Positions 21,733 through 32,575 of a DNA stretch of 64,000 nt are shown here, in pieces (within the stretch, counting starts at the first letter, position 1; each line of letters begins with the position of its first letter). The translations under genes were made by a program, and so were the position numbers. The notes below the pieces were generated by a model, which was not told the origin of the DNA, searched no databases, and worked only from the letters and a program-made list of their open reading frames with translations. This stretch comes from Heliopora coerulea (lineage: Eukaryota > Cnidaria > Anthozoa > Scleralcyonacea > Helioporidae): positions 1 through 64,000 of the forward strand of contig JASJOG010000462.1 in the NCBI GenBank assembly GCA_030142905.1. The letters are read 5' to 3'.

Positions 21733-21994
21733 ATTTGTAAGTACATTTTTTGAATTTCAGTGAGTACTCTTCTTGTCTCTCATTTAACATCACATACAGT
21801 TGTTTTGAGAACTTAGCAGCTTGTCATTTATATAATTGTACAACAAATTACAAGAAGACGAAAGCAAACAATGCACAAAAAGAAAAATATTCATGCCCAA
21901 AAGGGTGTTAGCCCCTTCCCAGCAAGATGTCTCCCTTGATGTATAAATCATTATGTGTTAGCTGGAGTGATACAGTAGAGGCTGATCCTGCCAG

Positions 21995-22452
21995 GAAAGA
22001 CTTAATGTCTTACGACGTAATCTAAGGTAATGACTTGCAGCACAACGTAATTCAACGTCTCGCAACGTAAAGTAACGTTTTGCAACTAGACCTAGCTTAA
22101 CATCTCACAGCGTGAACTAGCGTGACGTCTCAATGATTAGGTTCCTGTCTATCAACTTGGTTTAACCTCTCATAATATAACCTAGCATAACCTCTTACAA
22201 CATAACTTATCTTCTAACAATATAACCTAGCATAACCTCTAACAACGTAACTTATCGTCTCACAATATGACTTGACATAACCTCTTACAACATAACTTAT
22301 GTTCTTACAATATAACCTAACATAACCTCTTGCAACATAACTTATCTTCTTACAATATAACCTAGCATAACCTCTTACAACGTAACTTATCGTCTCACAA
22401 TATGACTTGACATAACCTCTTACAACGTAACTTAACGTCTTACAATATAACC
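21995..22452. repeat. 45-bp minisatellite, block 2
   Basis: About ten imperfect 45-bp units, e.g. CATAACCTCTTACAACATAA followed by CTTATCTTCTAACAATATAA and CCTAG. It is more regular than block 1 and ends abruptly in type-B spacer sequence at 22453. Confidence 0.9.
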
Positions 22453-23110
22453 TGATATGTAATTAATTAAATTTGATATGAACAATACATACAAAACATT
22501 TATTTTGAAAACAGTGGGGGAGTGCCACGTCGACTTACTCAGTTTGCTGTTCTACGTTGTTACTACCTCGTACACTTCAAACAACTATTGGCAGTGTTAT
22601 CCAAGTCTTCCATTACGTGAATTCTCCACAATATTGGCCAATACGTGCAGTTCTGACTTTCTTGATTAAACTTGGTCGCAAACAGATTGTTAATTGTTAA
22701 AACTGTGTAAATAACATGTCAGAAAGTGCACGCTTCTCTTGGTTGAGAGCTATGTCTCTACAACTCGATCACACTTATCACAATACGGAAGTGGCTCGAT
22801 AGTAAAATAGTTTTCATTTACCGCAAACTTGCAGTCGGTCGGACGGGCAACTAATCGGCGATCTGTCTGCAACTGTCCAACTTGGCTTTATACGGTTTAG
22901 TGAAAAACATCGTAGTGACTAGTAAGATTTACGAGAAACCGAAGCGATTATTTAGCTTGGTTGGAGTGACACTATTTTAGATAACAGTTAAAAAATTTTA
23001 TACTGACCTTAACGCAGCCTCTAAACCTAACTCTAATCGTAACTGTACCGAAAGCACAGAATGTGCCGAAAGTTTCAGTTCAGGTTTTTGATGAAATGAC
23101 CTCTCCCTTA
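22453..23110 (+). repeat. Type-B spacer, copy 3 (no gene upstream)
   Basis: Spacer sequence starting within the region that elsewhere follows a B gene, here joined directly to minisatellite units. No coding content. Confidence 0.6.
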
Positions 23111-23169
23111 CTCGACGTGGATGTCTTGGTCACGTGCTTCTAAATGTCTAATCAGGTTGCATAACCTGC
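23111..23169 (+). promoter_or_regulatory. Promoter fragment of gene 5, cut off by an insertion
   Basis: CTTGGTCACGTGCTTC with CACGTG at 23131-23136, followed by CTAATCAGGTTGCATAACCT. The block then stops; the rest of the promoter resumes at about 28980, after 5.8 kb of inserted DNA. Confidence 0.5.
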
Positions 23170-23191
23170 AAGGACGTAGCGAGCGAGGGTA

Positions 23192-23221
23192 TGTGTGTGT
23201 GTGTGTGTGGGGGGGGGGGGG
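23192..23221. repeat. (TG)n plus 13-base G run
   Basis: A TG dinucleotide tract continues directly into 13 consecutive G residues near the left end of the insertion shell. Confidence 0.9.
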
Positions 23222-24921
23222 TGCGACACCTCCCAACTGAGACGATGCGAAAAAATCAGGTATATCATAAAACAATCAGGTTAAAAATCAGGTAAACGAC
23301 TCAGGTAAACAAAACTGCTAAGGGGAGAAAGAGAAAAGATATTGCGATACGGAAAATCAGGAAGATTAAACGAAGTTAGCTTGGATACGTGTGCGAATTT
23401 CTTGTATCAACATAACAGTGATAACAGCTTCAATTCATTTTGGTTTAATTTAGTTTAGTTTACCATCAAGAGAAAGTCGTTCTTCAAATTGGATGTGTAT
23501 AACATATCCGACGCCTCCCGCAGTCACAACGCCAATGAAAGCTGACAAATTTGGAAAATAGTTAAAATGCTTTAACTTTCCGCAACGTTGCCGATAATGT
23601 TAGATTACATAAGGCCACAGGCATTGAGCAGGAAGGCAATGCCATCATTTGCTTTGGTTATGATTGCTGCCTAAAAGGCTAAAATCGTCGCTTCAGCACA
23701 GCCGAGGGTACTGTGTTGTAGTACAGGTTGTTTCATGAAATGTTTGTTATGTTATTCCCATTTAAGAAATTACAGCACTGCCTAGCTTACTATGGGCGAT
23801 GAATATGAGACGTTTTACTGCACTCCAGTCTTTTCTAGGCAAATGACGCCGCGTCGGCGCGGTGACAGTCTGACAGACTATCATAAAAAGAATGTATAAT
23901 TTTTGACAAGTCTGTCCCTTCACTTCCTTCATGAACTTCCTTTGAAGTTAAGAACTTAAGATATACAAAATAAGAAAATATCTATTTGCAAATGTGTTGG
24001 GATTAACAGTCGAAAGTCGAAACAAGAACTAACCGTACGGAATATCTCTCTAAACTTTCTTAATTGAGGATATGGTAAGTTTTGTACGGTCATTCTATTA
24101 ATAATTGCATATTTTGCTACAACCGGCAGTCCGGCAACAAACTAGTGATGGAGTTTCTAAATCTAATTATAATTTTGGCTCCACAAGGCTTTATTATATA
24201 TACTTCAACTTTTAAGTTCGGAAAATTACATTATATAGAATAATAGTCTCTACAAGACTACAATGAAACGTAGGAAAGTTGAGCGGTCAAACCGAAAGCG
24301 CGTCGTTTGCTTGCGATGTGACAGAGTATTAAACGCAGATAACACAGCACATCATCAGCAATCAAAAGGTGACGGTCTGACGTCTAAGTTTAAAGATATA
24401 GTGAAAACATTAACTTGCTGTTAAAACATGGATAGAGAATCATATTTTGCCTTTGACTTTTAGACAAATATACATTTAAGCTTGTGTTACATTTTAATTG
24501 ATTATAATTAATATTAATAGTATTGCTATATTATATTACTGCATAGTGTAATTTTACGTAAACTTAACTACTCTATACCACAAAATTCGGCGGATTAGTT
24601 ACACTATGCGGGTCATTATTTTGAAAGGAACATGTAAATTCTGTTTTATCACATGACACAGAAGCAGGAGATCCCATGAGATAGCACTGAGTCTGCGCAG
24701 GTTCATTGCACGCCTTAAGCGGGTTCAGGAGACACGTTAGTCTACGGTTTCTTGCGAAAAATCTACAAGAAACGGCCGCTATCTTCTTCAGAGTGCACAA
24801 TATAGTGTTAACGTAGTTGGCACCAAGCGCACAAGCGCCCAATGTAGTTGGTCTCGCAGCCAAACTACTCTAACAGAACCCAACACAGTTGGAGTTCACT
24901 TCGCTTGCCACATCAGGTAAA

Positions 24922-25934
24922 ATGACTGAGCATCGTGCAGAGCAAGAGCCAAACGAAAACATATCCAAAGAAGACGAACAAGACTCAAACCTGTCATCCG
25001 TGTTTTCGGTACTCCTGAACGAGATGAAGGGGATAAATACCAATATCTCGTCGATGCATAGCGACCTGAACAACATCGTAGTCGAAGACAACGCTTCACT
25101 GTTGACTGAAACCGAATGTGAACCTACAGAAACTGAATCTGTAATGTCTGTAGACACAAAATTGCACACTTATTACAGTCTACCGTAACAAATCAAGCGG
25201 AAAATGCTACGTCTTCACGGACCAGCATCCTTTCCTCAATCGCTCAAGATTTAACTGTGAGCGAAAAAACAGGCAACGCCATACAGAAGGCCTTGGCAGA
25301 GATTGTGTCAAGTCTCCTCAAAGAAAAGTTGCCCGACGAGAAAGTGCGCACTAAACTTGAAAAGTACCCTCGTCCAGAGAATGTTGAAAACCTCAGGACT
25401 CCTCGAGTGAACCCTTTAATATGGAACCACGTTACTTGAACGGCTCGAACTACTGATGCGAAATATCAAAAGATTCAACATTCTCTCAATGGATCCATTG
25501 TCGCCATGACTCAAGCCGCCGACCATGCTATTCAAAACAACAGTGATCCGATATTGATTTCGGCGTTAACTGATGGCATCGCCTTGGCGATCCAAAGCCA
25601 GCATGATCTTAACCAGACACGTCGCTTGGCCATGAAGAAAGACCTACACACAGACTTTGCAGCTCTGTGCAACACAGGTACACCGTCGGGGGAGTTCTTG
25701 TTTGGTGATCTGGCAAAGTTAACTAAAGACATCACCGAAGCTAACAAACTTACGAAAAAAGTTCGCTCGTCGCAGTCATCGTCCAGTGGTCGAGGACCCA
25801 GACACACTGCTCGCCCCCCGTACAACAATCAAGAAAACCGAAAATTTCACCCTTACCAAAGAAGGGGACATTTTTTCGATCGAAGTCGATTTCAAGGCAC
25901 GAAAAAGAAGAAAGAGGGGCCAACGAGCAAGTAA
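24922..25934 (+). pseudogene. DIRS gag-like region, broken
   Basis: Starts MTEHRAEQEPNENISKED. A frameshift lies near 25170, a stop near 25437, and the last open piece runs 25506-25934. The C-terminal piece is basic and Gln/Arg-rich (PYNNQENRKFHPYQRRGHFF), fitting a nucleic-acid-binding gag tail. The assignment rests mainly on position ahead of the RT. Confidence 0.6.
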
Positions 25935-26211
25935 ACAAACCTTGTCATGATACCAATAAGGTAGGCTCTATTGCCATTGTTCACAAACCACACCAAATGT
26001 CATTGAATAAACCGCCAGTACAGACAGCTGGACGGTTAAAACAATTTATAACTCGTTGGCAACAGCTAACATCCGATCCGGTGATCCTCCAGTATGTTAA
26101 GGGTATTAAAATTGAATTTCAAAATGGAACAGCGCTTAGCCAAGCTGGGGCGCGTTAGGTTGCAACTTCAATATAACAGAACAAGCTATTGTTGAACGCG
26201 AAATTCAAACT

Positions 26212-26781
26212 TTGCTGAACAAAGGTGTCATCATCCCCTCCATGTGTGAAGCAGGGGAGTTTATCTCCACAATATTTTTGCGTCGCAAAAAGGATGGATC
26301 CCACCGAACGATCCTAAATCTAAAACAGTTTAACGAATTTGTTTCCTATCACCATTTTAAAATGGATACCTTAGATGCTGCAATCAAAATGATGAAACCT
26401 GGTTGTTACATGGCTTCCAGAGATCTTAAGGATGCATATTATATGATACCTATCCATAAAGATCACCAAAAGTTCCTTAAATTTAAGTTCAAAGGGAACT
26501 TATACCAATGTACATGTTTACCTAATGGTCTGTCTAGTCCCCCTCAAATCTTCACAAAACTGCTTAAACCAGTTTACTCTACCCTGCGGGGTATGGGTCA
26601 TTTGATTTCTGGATATATAGATGACTCGTATCTTCAAGGCGATACATACATAGAGTGTGGTCATAATATGACCGACACCTCCAAACTTATGACAGAATTA
26701 AGGTTCATAACAAACCAGACAAATCTGTCACCATTCCAACACAGGTGCTTGTGTTTTTGGGCTTTATCCTTAACTCGATAA
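26212..26781 (+). pseudogene. DIRS reverse transcriptase fragment
   Basis: The motifs are typical of DIRS RT: FLRRKKDGSHRTILNLKQFN, SRDLKDAYYMIPIHKDHQKF, CLPNGLSSPPQIFTKLLKPV and GYIDDSYLQGD, where the IDD pair is catalytic. The open frame starts inside the domain; upstream coding (26000-26211) is interrupted by stops, and the frame is lost after 26781. The RNase H part resumes at about 26985. Confidence 0.85.
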
Positions 26782-26984
26782 CAATGACTATTTCACCAAC
26801 TCCACTGCAGAAGGCTACTTTAATAACATAGGGGTTATTAAATCCACAAAACTCAATGCCCTCACATTACAGATGTGGGAATGGTGCATCCAACGCACTA
26901 TTTGGATATCAGCGGTATATATTGCAGGCATAACCAATGTAGAGGCTGATAAACAGTCACATATTCTCAGATAACCATGAATGG

Positions 26985-28301
26985 ATGTTACATAAGAAAC
27001 ATTTCCAGGCTATTTTAGATAAATACCCAATCCTCGAAATTGATCTATTTGCGAGCCGGCTGAATACCCAGCTGACAAAGTATGCAGCATGGCATCCTGA
27101 CCCAGACTGTGTGGCAGTGGATGCATTTACCATAAATTGGGGTACTACAATGTTTTATGGGTTTCCACCATTTATTGATAGCACCTGTTTGGACAACCCA
27201 AACCTGGTTTCCACAACTTCTTCAGCTGCTTTACCACCAACCATGGATTTTAAAACAGTCTCCAAGCCTGTTACAACACCCCAACAAAAAAGGACCACAT
27301 CCACTACACAAATCACTGAGACTGATGGTTTGTCCTGTATCCGGAATTCTTTCCAAGCAGCAGAGCTTTCAACAGACATTACCAACATCATCATGTCATC
27401 TTGGAGAACTGGCACAAAGAAACAGTACATAACCTACACCGGAAAATCAATGGACTTTTGTCATGAAAGGGAGATTAATAAGTTTACGCCAACACTAAAC
27501 CAAGCCTTGTCATTTCTGATGACACTGTACAACCAAGGATTGAGTTATTCTACAATAAATACAGCCAGGTCTGCAATGTCAACTATTATCTCCATACCAA
27601 ACTGTCAAACATTTGGGACACACCACTTGGTGAAACTGTTTATGAAGGGAATCTTTGAAAAACGGAAACCGCAGCCAAAATATACACAGATCTGGGATGT
27701 ATCAATAGTACCTAAGTATCTGGCCACACTTAAGCCAAATTCATCGTTGTCGCTAAAGAACCTTACTCTTAAGTTAGTAATGTTAATGTTACTTGTCTCG
27801 AGCCAACGAGGACAGGCCATCCATAGCCTAAGTTTAAAGGGCATGACACTATCAGAAGCCTCCTGCCAATTTCAAATCTTAGAACACATGAAAACCAGTA
27901 AGCCAGGAACTTGCCCTATGGTCATTAATATTCATAAATATGATCCAGATGAAGACGTTTACCCTCTACTAACATTAAAGGAATACCTAGAACAAACTAA
28001 AGACCTGCGGGGCAATGTCGACCAACTGTTCATCAGTTACCAAAAGCCTCACAAGGCTGTCTCCTGTGACACAGTTTCTAGATGGGCAAAATTGGTTTTA
28101 GACACTGCCGGTATTGAGACTAATGTTTGTGCACCACACAGCACCCGTGCAGCGTCAACGTCTAAGGCTTACAGCAATGCCGTGCCTATCGATGTCCTAA
28201 TGAAGGCAGCAGGATGGAACTCGGCAAATACCTTCAACAAGTTCCATAACAAATCTGTCCAGACGGACAAACCTAATATGACACTGGCAATACTGTCATA
28301 A
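26985..28301 (+). CDS. DIRS RNase H tail and tyrosine recombinase, catalytic Tyr lost
   Basis: 438 aa open. The first ~65 residues (DLFASRLNTQLTKYAAWHPD) match the C-terminal RNase H region of DIRS pol. The rest is a phage-integrase-family tyrosine recombinase: a core-binding part (~140-230), the first catalytic Arg in SSQRGQAIHSL, and HSTRAAS (His-x-x-Arg). The region where the nucleophilic Tyr is expected reads TFNKFHNKS, with His (CAT) in place of Tyr, a one-base change. The recombinase would bind but should not cleave. The 5' half of pol is broken, so the element is dead anyway. Confidence 0.8.
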   Translation: MLHKKHFQAILDKYPILEIDLFASRLNTQLTKYAAWHPDPDCVAVDAFTINWGTTMFYGFPPFIDSTCLDNPNLVSTTSSAALPPTMDFKTVSKPVTTPQQKRTTSTTQITETDGLSCIRNSFQAAELSTDITNIIMSSWRTGTKKQYITYTGKSMDFCHEREINKFTPTLNQALSFLMTLYNQGLSYSTINTARSAMSTIISIPNCQTFGTHHLVKLFMKGIFEKRKPQPKYTQIWDVSIVPKYLATLKPNSSLSLKNLTLKLVMLMLLVSSQRGQAIHSLSLKGMTLSEASCQFQILEHMKTSKPGTCPMVINIHKYDPDEDVYPLLTLKEYLEQTKDLRGNVDQLFISYQKPHKAVSCDTVSRWAKLVLDTAGIETNVCAPHSTRAASTSKAYSNAVPIDVLMKAAGWNSANTFNKFHNKSVQTDKPNMTLAILS

Positions 28302-28438
28302 AATCACAGGGCTTGTTATTGTATTAAATAAATTCTACACATGGTTTAGGGACTATATAATTTGCATTGTTTATTCTGGGCACATCAAATCTTTGAAGTC
28401 TCACAGGATCTCCTGCCTCTGTGTCATGTGATAGAATT

Positions 28439-28748
28439 GGAAAATTAAACGAGACTTACCTGGAAGTTGAAAATTGATGGGGATTCTATCACATGACGCA
28501 TGGAGGCAGGAGATAACATACCCGCCCTTTTCCCTTCTCCCTTGAGCATGTTATACTCTTATTACTCATCCCTTTAATGGGTTGTATTGCAAGGTTTTCA
28601 TACATCCCTGTCCTGATGAGCCCATCATGCTTTCAAGAATGAACCTGCGCAGACTCAGTTCTATCTCATGTTATCTCTTGCCTCCATGCGTCATGTGATA
28701 GAATCCCCATCAAACTTCGACTTACAGGTAAGTCTCGTTTAATTTTCC
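28439..28748. repeat. 81-bp inverted repeat at the DIRS 3' end
   Basis: Arms 28439-28519 and 28668-28748 pair at roughly 76 of 81 positions around a 148-nt loop. Both contain ATTAAACGAGACTTACCTG and TCTATCACATGACGCATGG. The right arm overlaps the right terminal repeat of the DIRS element; the left arm extends the internal complementary region. Confidence 0.85.
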
Positions 28749-28979
28749 GATTATACACAAAGATTTTATATTAATGATAATAATAACAAGAAGATATTAG
28801 TTAAATAATATTATTATTACCATGCATAACATGCGCAGAAAATACTAGGTATGATCAAATTCAGAAAAAAGCCAAAATATTAGGGAAAAAATTCAGGTAA
28901 ATTTCCAAAATAGTTTTTAAAGTCAGGTAGATGACTACATTACACTCCCCCAAACTACCACGGCTTCGCTGCGTCCCTA

Positions 28980-29188
28980 ATAATATATTATATCTTTAAG
29001 ACAGTATCGAATTTCTGGGTTCAGAATTTCTCATTTCTGGGCGTTCATGTTCACAGAGGAAACGAAAGTTGCGAGTTCTGGGTTTAGATTCTAGAAATGT
29101 TGTTATCGTGACCTGTATTAAGGCTTGTATTCAGTCTTATCACTTAATGAATCAACGTGGTGTGTTTGGAGACATTTGAAAGACCTGG
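28980..29188 (+). promoter_or_regulatory. Proximal 5' region of gene 5
   Basis: Homologous to the last 200 bp upstream of the other genes (CAGTATCGAATTTCTGG, GAGTTCTGGGTTTAGATT, TTGTTATCGTGA), but the E-box part is 5.8 kb away at 23131. Confidence 0.5.
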
Positions 29189-30841
29189 ATGATTGCAGAG
29201 GGAATGGCTTCCGCCGAAGAAGGATACGACGATAAACGTTTTGAAAGTCCTGTTCCTCAGAGTCTCCGTTGCGCAATTTGTTTGAATGTGCTGAGGAAAC
29301 CCATGCAGTGTGTTAGGAACGAACATTCCTTCTGTCAACCATGTATAACGCGTTACGTACGAGAAACGCCGAGATGTCCAACTTGTATTGAACCATTGAC
29401 ATTACAAACATTACGACCTTCAAGACTTGTTGCAGACTTGTTATCACAGTTGAGGATTCATTGTGATAATGCCGACAGAGGATATCCTAACATTGAAAAG
29501 TTGGAATTGCTTGAAGCCCATGTTGCACACTGTGGGTTTAGTCCAGTGCAATGTTCAAACGATGGTTGTGAGTTGATCGTGAATAGGAAAGATCAACGAG
29601 ACCACGAGATGAATAATTGCAATTTTCGTAAAGGGAGGTGCGAAGTTTGTGGGGAAGAAGTCACTTATGGGAAACGACTATTGCATTGTTATGTGACTAG
29701 GTCGGATTTTAATAAAATGAAAGATGAAATGTCCGGCATGAAAGAAATAGTTACAAGTCTCAGCAGAGAACTGACACGTCGTATGGCTGAGATGAGAGAC
29801 AAGATGGGTGAACCGAGTGAGCAGATGGTTAGTATGAACAAACCGATGAATGATTTAAAACGAGAGGTGGATGAGATGAAGAAAGAAGTACATAGTATTA
29901 AAGAACAATTAAAAGGTCGAGGTTCTCCTTTTGGTTTGCAGGTCGGTTGTTTAGTAGTGAACTGGAACGTGAAAAACGATAGTATTATTATTGCTGGAGG
30001 AATTGATATGCAGTCAGTTGAAATGTTCAGCTGGACAACAAGACAGTGGACTCACCTCCTACCAATGACGACAGAACGTTACTGTTCATCGTCGTTTGTC
30101 CATGAAGATCAAATGTTTGTTTGTGGAGGAGTGTGGAGTGAGGGGGACAGTATTGAGGTATTGAACTTGAAGGAACAAGGTGCACAATGGAAGAACTTTA
30201 CTGCCAAGTTACCACAGAAGATCTTCGGACATACCACTGTGGTTTATGGAAATAATTTATTTATTTTTGGAGGTGTGAGTGGTGGTAAGGTAGTTAATGA
30301 TATCTATAAAGTAAGTTTGGTTCCTCCTTATTCTTCCCAGTTAGTTTGTCATTTGTCAGAACCAAGAACATGCCATGGTGGACAATGTTTTGGTGACAAG
30401 GTTGTCATTGTTGGAGGAACAACAAAAATTTATTCAAGTGATTCTCTTGACACAATGTTATTATATGATATTACTAACAACTGTTGTCAAACTCTGCCTC
30501 CATTGCCTTTTGCTGTCTGTCGCATGGCATCTGTTGCCTGGAAAGACAACATTATCATTATTGGAGGATGTGACAAGAACAATAAAACATTAAACACTGT
30601 TGTAGATTATAATATAACAAATGGAAAGAGTACAATGTTTCCAGCAATGAAACACGAGAGAGCAGGCTGTAGTGCAGTGATCACAGGAAATGTTATTGTT
30701 GTCATGGGAGGGAAAGGTGAGAGAGGAGAAGATCTTAATTCAGTGGAATGTTTTAACATTCATACTTATACCTGGGAAGAACTTCCCACAATGAAAGAGA
30801 AAAGATATGGTGCAACTTCAGTCGCGAAAAGTATTAGTTGA
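29189..30841 (+). CDS. RING-TRAF zinc finger-Kelch protein, gene 5 (type A)
   Basis: 550 aa, uninterrupted. RING ligands are complete (first Cys at 28). In the first TRAF-type finger one zinc ligand is Tyr (DRGYPNIEK, Cys in other copies), which should weaken that finger. The coiled coil (MGEPSEQMVSMNKPMNDLKR) is the same variant as in gene 9. Variable propeller residues differ from every other copy: GGIDMQ, TTERYC, GGVWSEG, QKIFG, GGVSGGK, KIYSSDS, AVCRM, RAGC and KRYGA. The start at 29204 (MASAEEG) has the better context. Its distal promoter is displaced by the 23170-28979 insertion, so expression is in doubt. Confidence 0.9.
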   Translation: MIAEGMASAEEGYDDKRFESPVPQSLRCAICLNVLRKPMQCVRNEHSFCQPCITRYVRETPRCPTCIEPLTLQTLRPSRLVADLLSQLRIHCDNADRGYPNIEKLELLEAHVAHCGFSPVQCSNDGCELIVNRKDQRDHEMNNCNFRKGRCEVCGEEVTYGKRLLHCYVTRSDFNKMKDEMSGMKEIVTSLSRELTRRMAEMRDKMGEPSEQMVSMNKPMNDLKREVDEMKKEVHSIKEQLKGRGSPFGLQVGCLVVNWNVKNDSIIIAGGIDMQSVEMFSWTTRQWTHLLPMTTERYCSSSFVHEDQMFVCGGVWSEGDSIEVLNLKEQGAQWKNFTAKLPQKIFGHTTVVYGNNLFIFGGVSGGKVVNDIYKVSLVPPYSSQLVCHLSEPRTCHGGQCFGDKVVIVGGTTKIYSSDSLDTMLLYDITNNCCQTLPPLPFAVCRMASVAWKDNIIIIGGCDKNNKTLNTVVDYNITNGKSTMFPAMKHERAGCSAVITGNVIVVMGGKGERGEDLNSVECFNIHTYTWEELPTMKEKRYGATSVAKSIS

Positions 30842-32251
30842 TAGGTTAAAGGAATTGTTTTGGAATGAACACAGGTTTTGGTATGAAATAAGTTTTATAA
30901 AATTAGTTCAAGTATGTTGAGTGTAAAACAACAATTTAATGTTGAGTGAATGTGAGTGATTACTTGTTTAAAAAGTTTGGAAAATTAAGAATATTAAAAG
31001 AGAGTTAAAAAAATATCATGTCAGATATCTTGGTAGACAATTGATGTAATGTTTTATTTACCTAAACTGTGTGAGTCTAGCAGTAAATAAGTTAAATCCA
31101 GTACAGTTGTTGTTATAAGTATCTGTGTAATGTTCAAGCTAGGTCAGTTCAATCACCGAAGTTGACAGCCGTGCCATAAGTTTTTCCTACAGACCGACTA
31201 GTTTTGGCGGGAAAATTTCCGAGTTGATTTGAAGATAAACGAGATTCTGGTAGGTTTTAAAGAAGATTTATAAAAACAAACTTGGAGAAAAGAGGTTGAA
31301 TGTTCTCAACGATAATTTTAAGCAGAAAACTAGTTGAATAGAGGCGAAAAAGACACGTAGTAGGTAAAAACAAGCAAGTAAACCTAAGCCATTAACTCAC
31401 GAACACAAAGTTTCGTTAAAAGCGATGAAGAAAGGAACCAAAAGCCATATGATAAATTCCTTATTAATCTCGTTTGGTCGGTCTGTACGGGAAAGTATTT
31501 GTCCTCGTTTTTTCTTCGCACAGACGTCGCTCGGCCTGTCGGTCTGTTGTTGCTACTCATGTTGGTGGCATTTTTCTTTAATGTTTCTGCAAACCTGCAA
31601 TGAAGTTGTGAAACATTTGACATTTATCGTAAGCATCAACACATTTGTTGATTGTATCACAAGTCAGCAGGTCAGAAACACACAGTTTTATTGATTTACA
31701 TATTGTACGACAAGGTACAAATTCAAAAAGATAACGACTGGAAATATCTTGTGGAAACGCAAGTCAAACAAAGAATTTATCGCTGTAAGTGTGTTATATG
31801 ATTTATTAAATTTTATATGAAGAATGCTTTTAATTTGTTGAATTTTCTTTTTACAAAGTATTTTTTTATTACTCTCTTCAGAACTGTCATAACTTGAATA
31901 GATTAATTTTAGGATTTATTTGATTTAGGTTTTTTAAGAAAATGAAGTAAATTTAGAAAATCTCAATTACTGAATGGTACTAACACCACTCAAGCATATC
32001 ACAGTGGAATAAAGATACAAAATATTTTAATCGTGTTGTTTTGTCATGTCTTAAAGAGAAGTCAAACCAGCTCTATAGTGAAATGTGTTTAGTTCTGATA
32101 TGGGATTATTTCTGTATTGAAATTGTGGCAAAATCGGTTCAGAGTGAACGGCAAGAGCACTTTTTATAATTTTATTTTGGCATTTAACGTATAGATTTAC
32201 CGTAATGAGTTGAAGTATTTTAAAAGCAATGAGCAACCCTTCCCAACATGC
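30842..32251 (+). other. Type-A 3' flank of gene 5
   Basis: Non-coding; matches 3343-4839 and 47462-48929 with small indels. A ~50-bp stretch present after genes 1, 7 and 9 (containing CTAACATAGAAAATGTGG) is missing here near 30996. No gene recognised. Confidence 0.6.
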
Positions 32252-32289
32252 TCTGACCTGAAGGAGACAAAGTCCGAAACATCGTCAGA
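32252..32289 (+). ncRNA. Hammerhead-like motif in gene 5 3' flank
   Basis: Stem I TCTGAC/GTCAGA (6 bp), a first box CTGAAGG, stem II around GGAGAC...GTCC, then an intact GAAAC, ATC and GTCAGA. Together with 4840-4882, where the first box is consensus, every core part is present in one copy or the other, implying a consensus ancestor. Confidence 0.4.
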
Positions 32290-32575
32290 AATACGTAAAT
32301 AGTTTTTAAGTATTTTTTTCACTTTCGGTGAGTTCTCTTCTTGAGTCTCGTTTACCATTACATGCAGGTTTTGAGAACTTAGCAGCACGTCATTTATATA
32401 AATGTACAACAAATTACAAGGAGAATACAAAAGCAAACAATTCATTAAAAGAAAAAATTCATGCCCAGAAGTCTTGGTGCAAAGTATCGCTCGGGTGACT
32501 TTTTTCCTTTATTTTGGGAGCTGTCGAATAGAACCAAGTAGAAATGTATTGAAGTTTCACAATGCAGCTGTAGAG

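Larger units (their letters stand above)
24641..28748 (+). mobile_element. DIRS-type tyrosine-recombinase retrotransposon
   Basis: The gag-like, DIRS RT, RNase H-like and tyrosine recombinase regions occur in order. The left end (24641-24707) recurs inverted at the right (28638-28707). A further inverted match to the left end lies at about 28400-28440, where DIRS elements carry their internal complementary region. This matches DIRS-1 architecture and distinguishes it from LTR elements. Frameshifts and stops in gag and RT make it inactive. Confidence 0.8.
23170..28979. mobile_element. DNA-transposon-like insertion shell carrying a DIRS element
   Basis: The ends are imperfect terminal inverted repeats: AAGGACGTAGCGAGCGAGGG at the left and TTAGGGACGCAGCGAAGCC (reversed) at the right. 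TCAGGTA-type boxes are repeated near both ends (about 23256-23310 and 28890-28930). No transposase was found, and no clean target duplication. The DIRS retrotransposon lies inside. The rest of the interior (23220-24640) has no recognisable gene. Confidence 0.5.
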
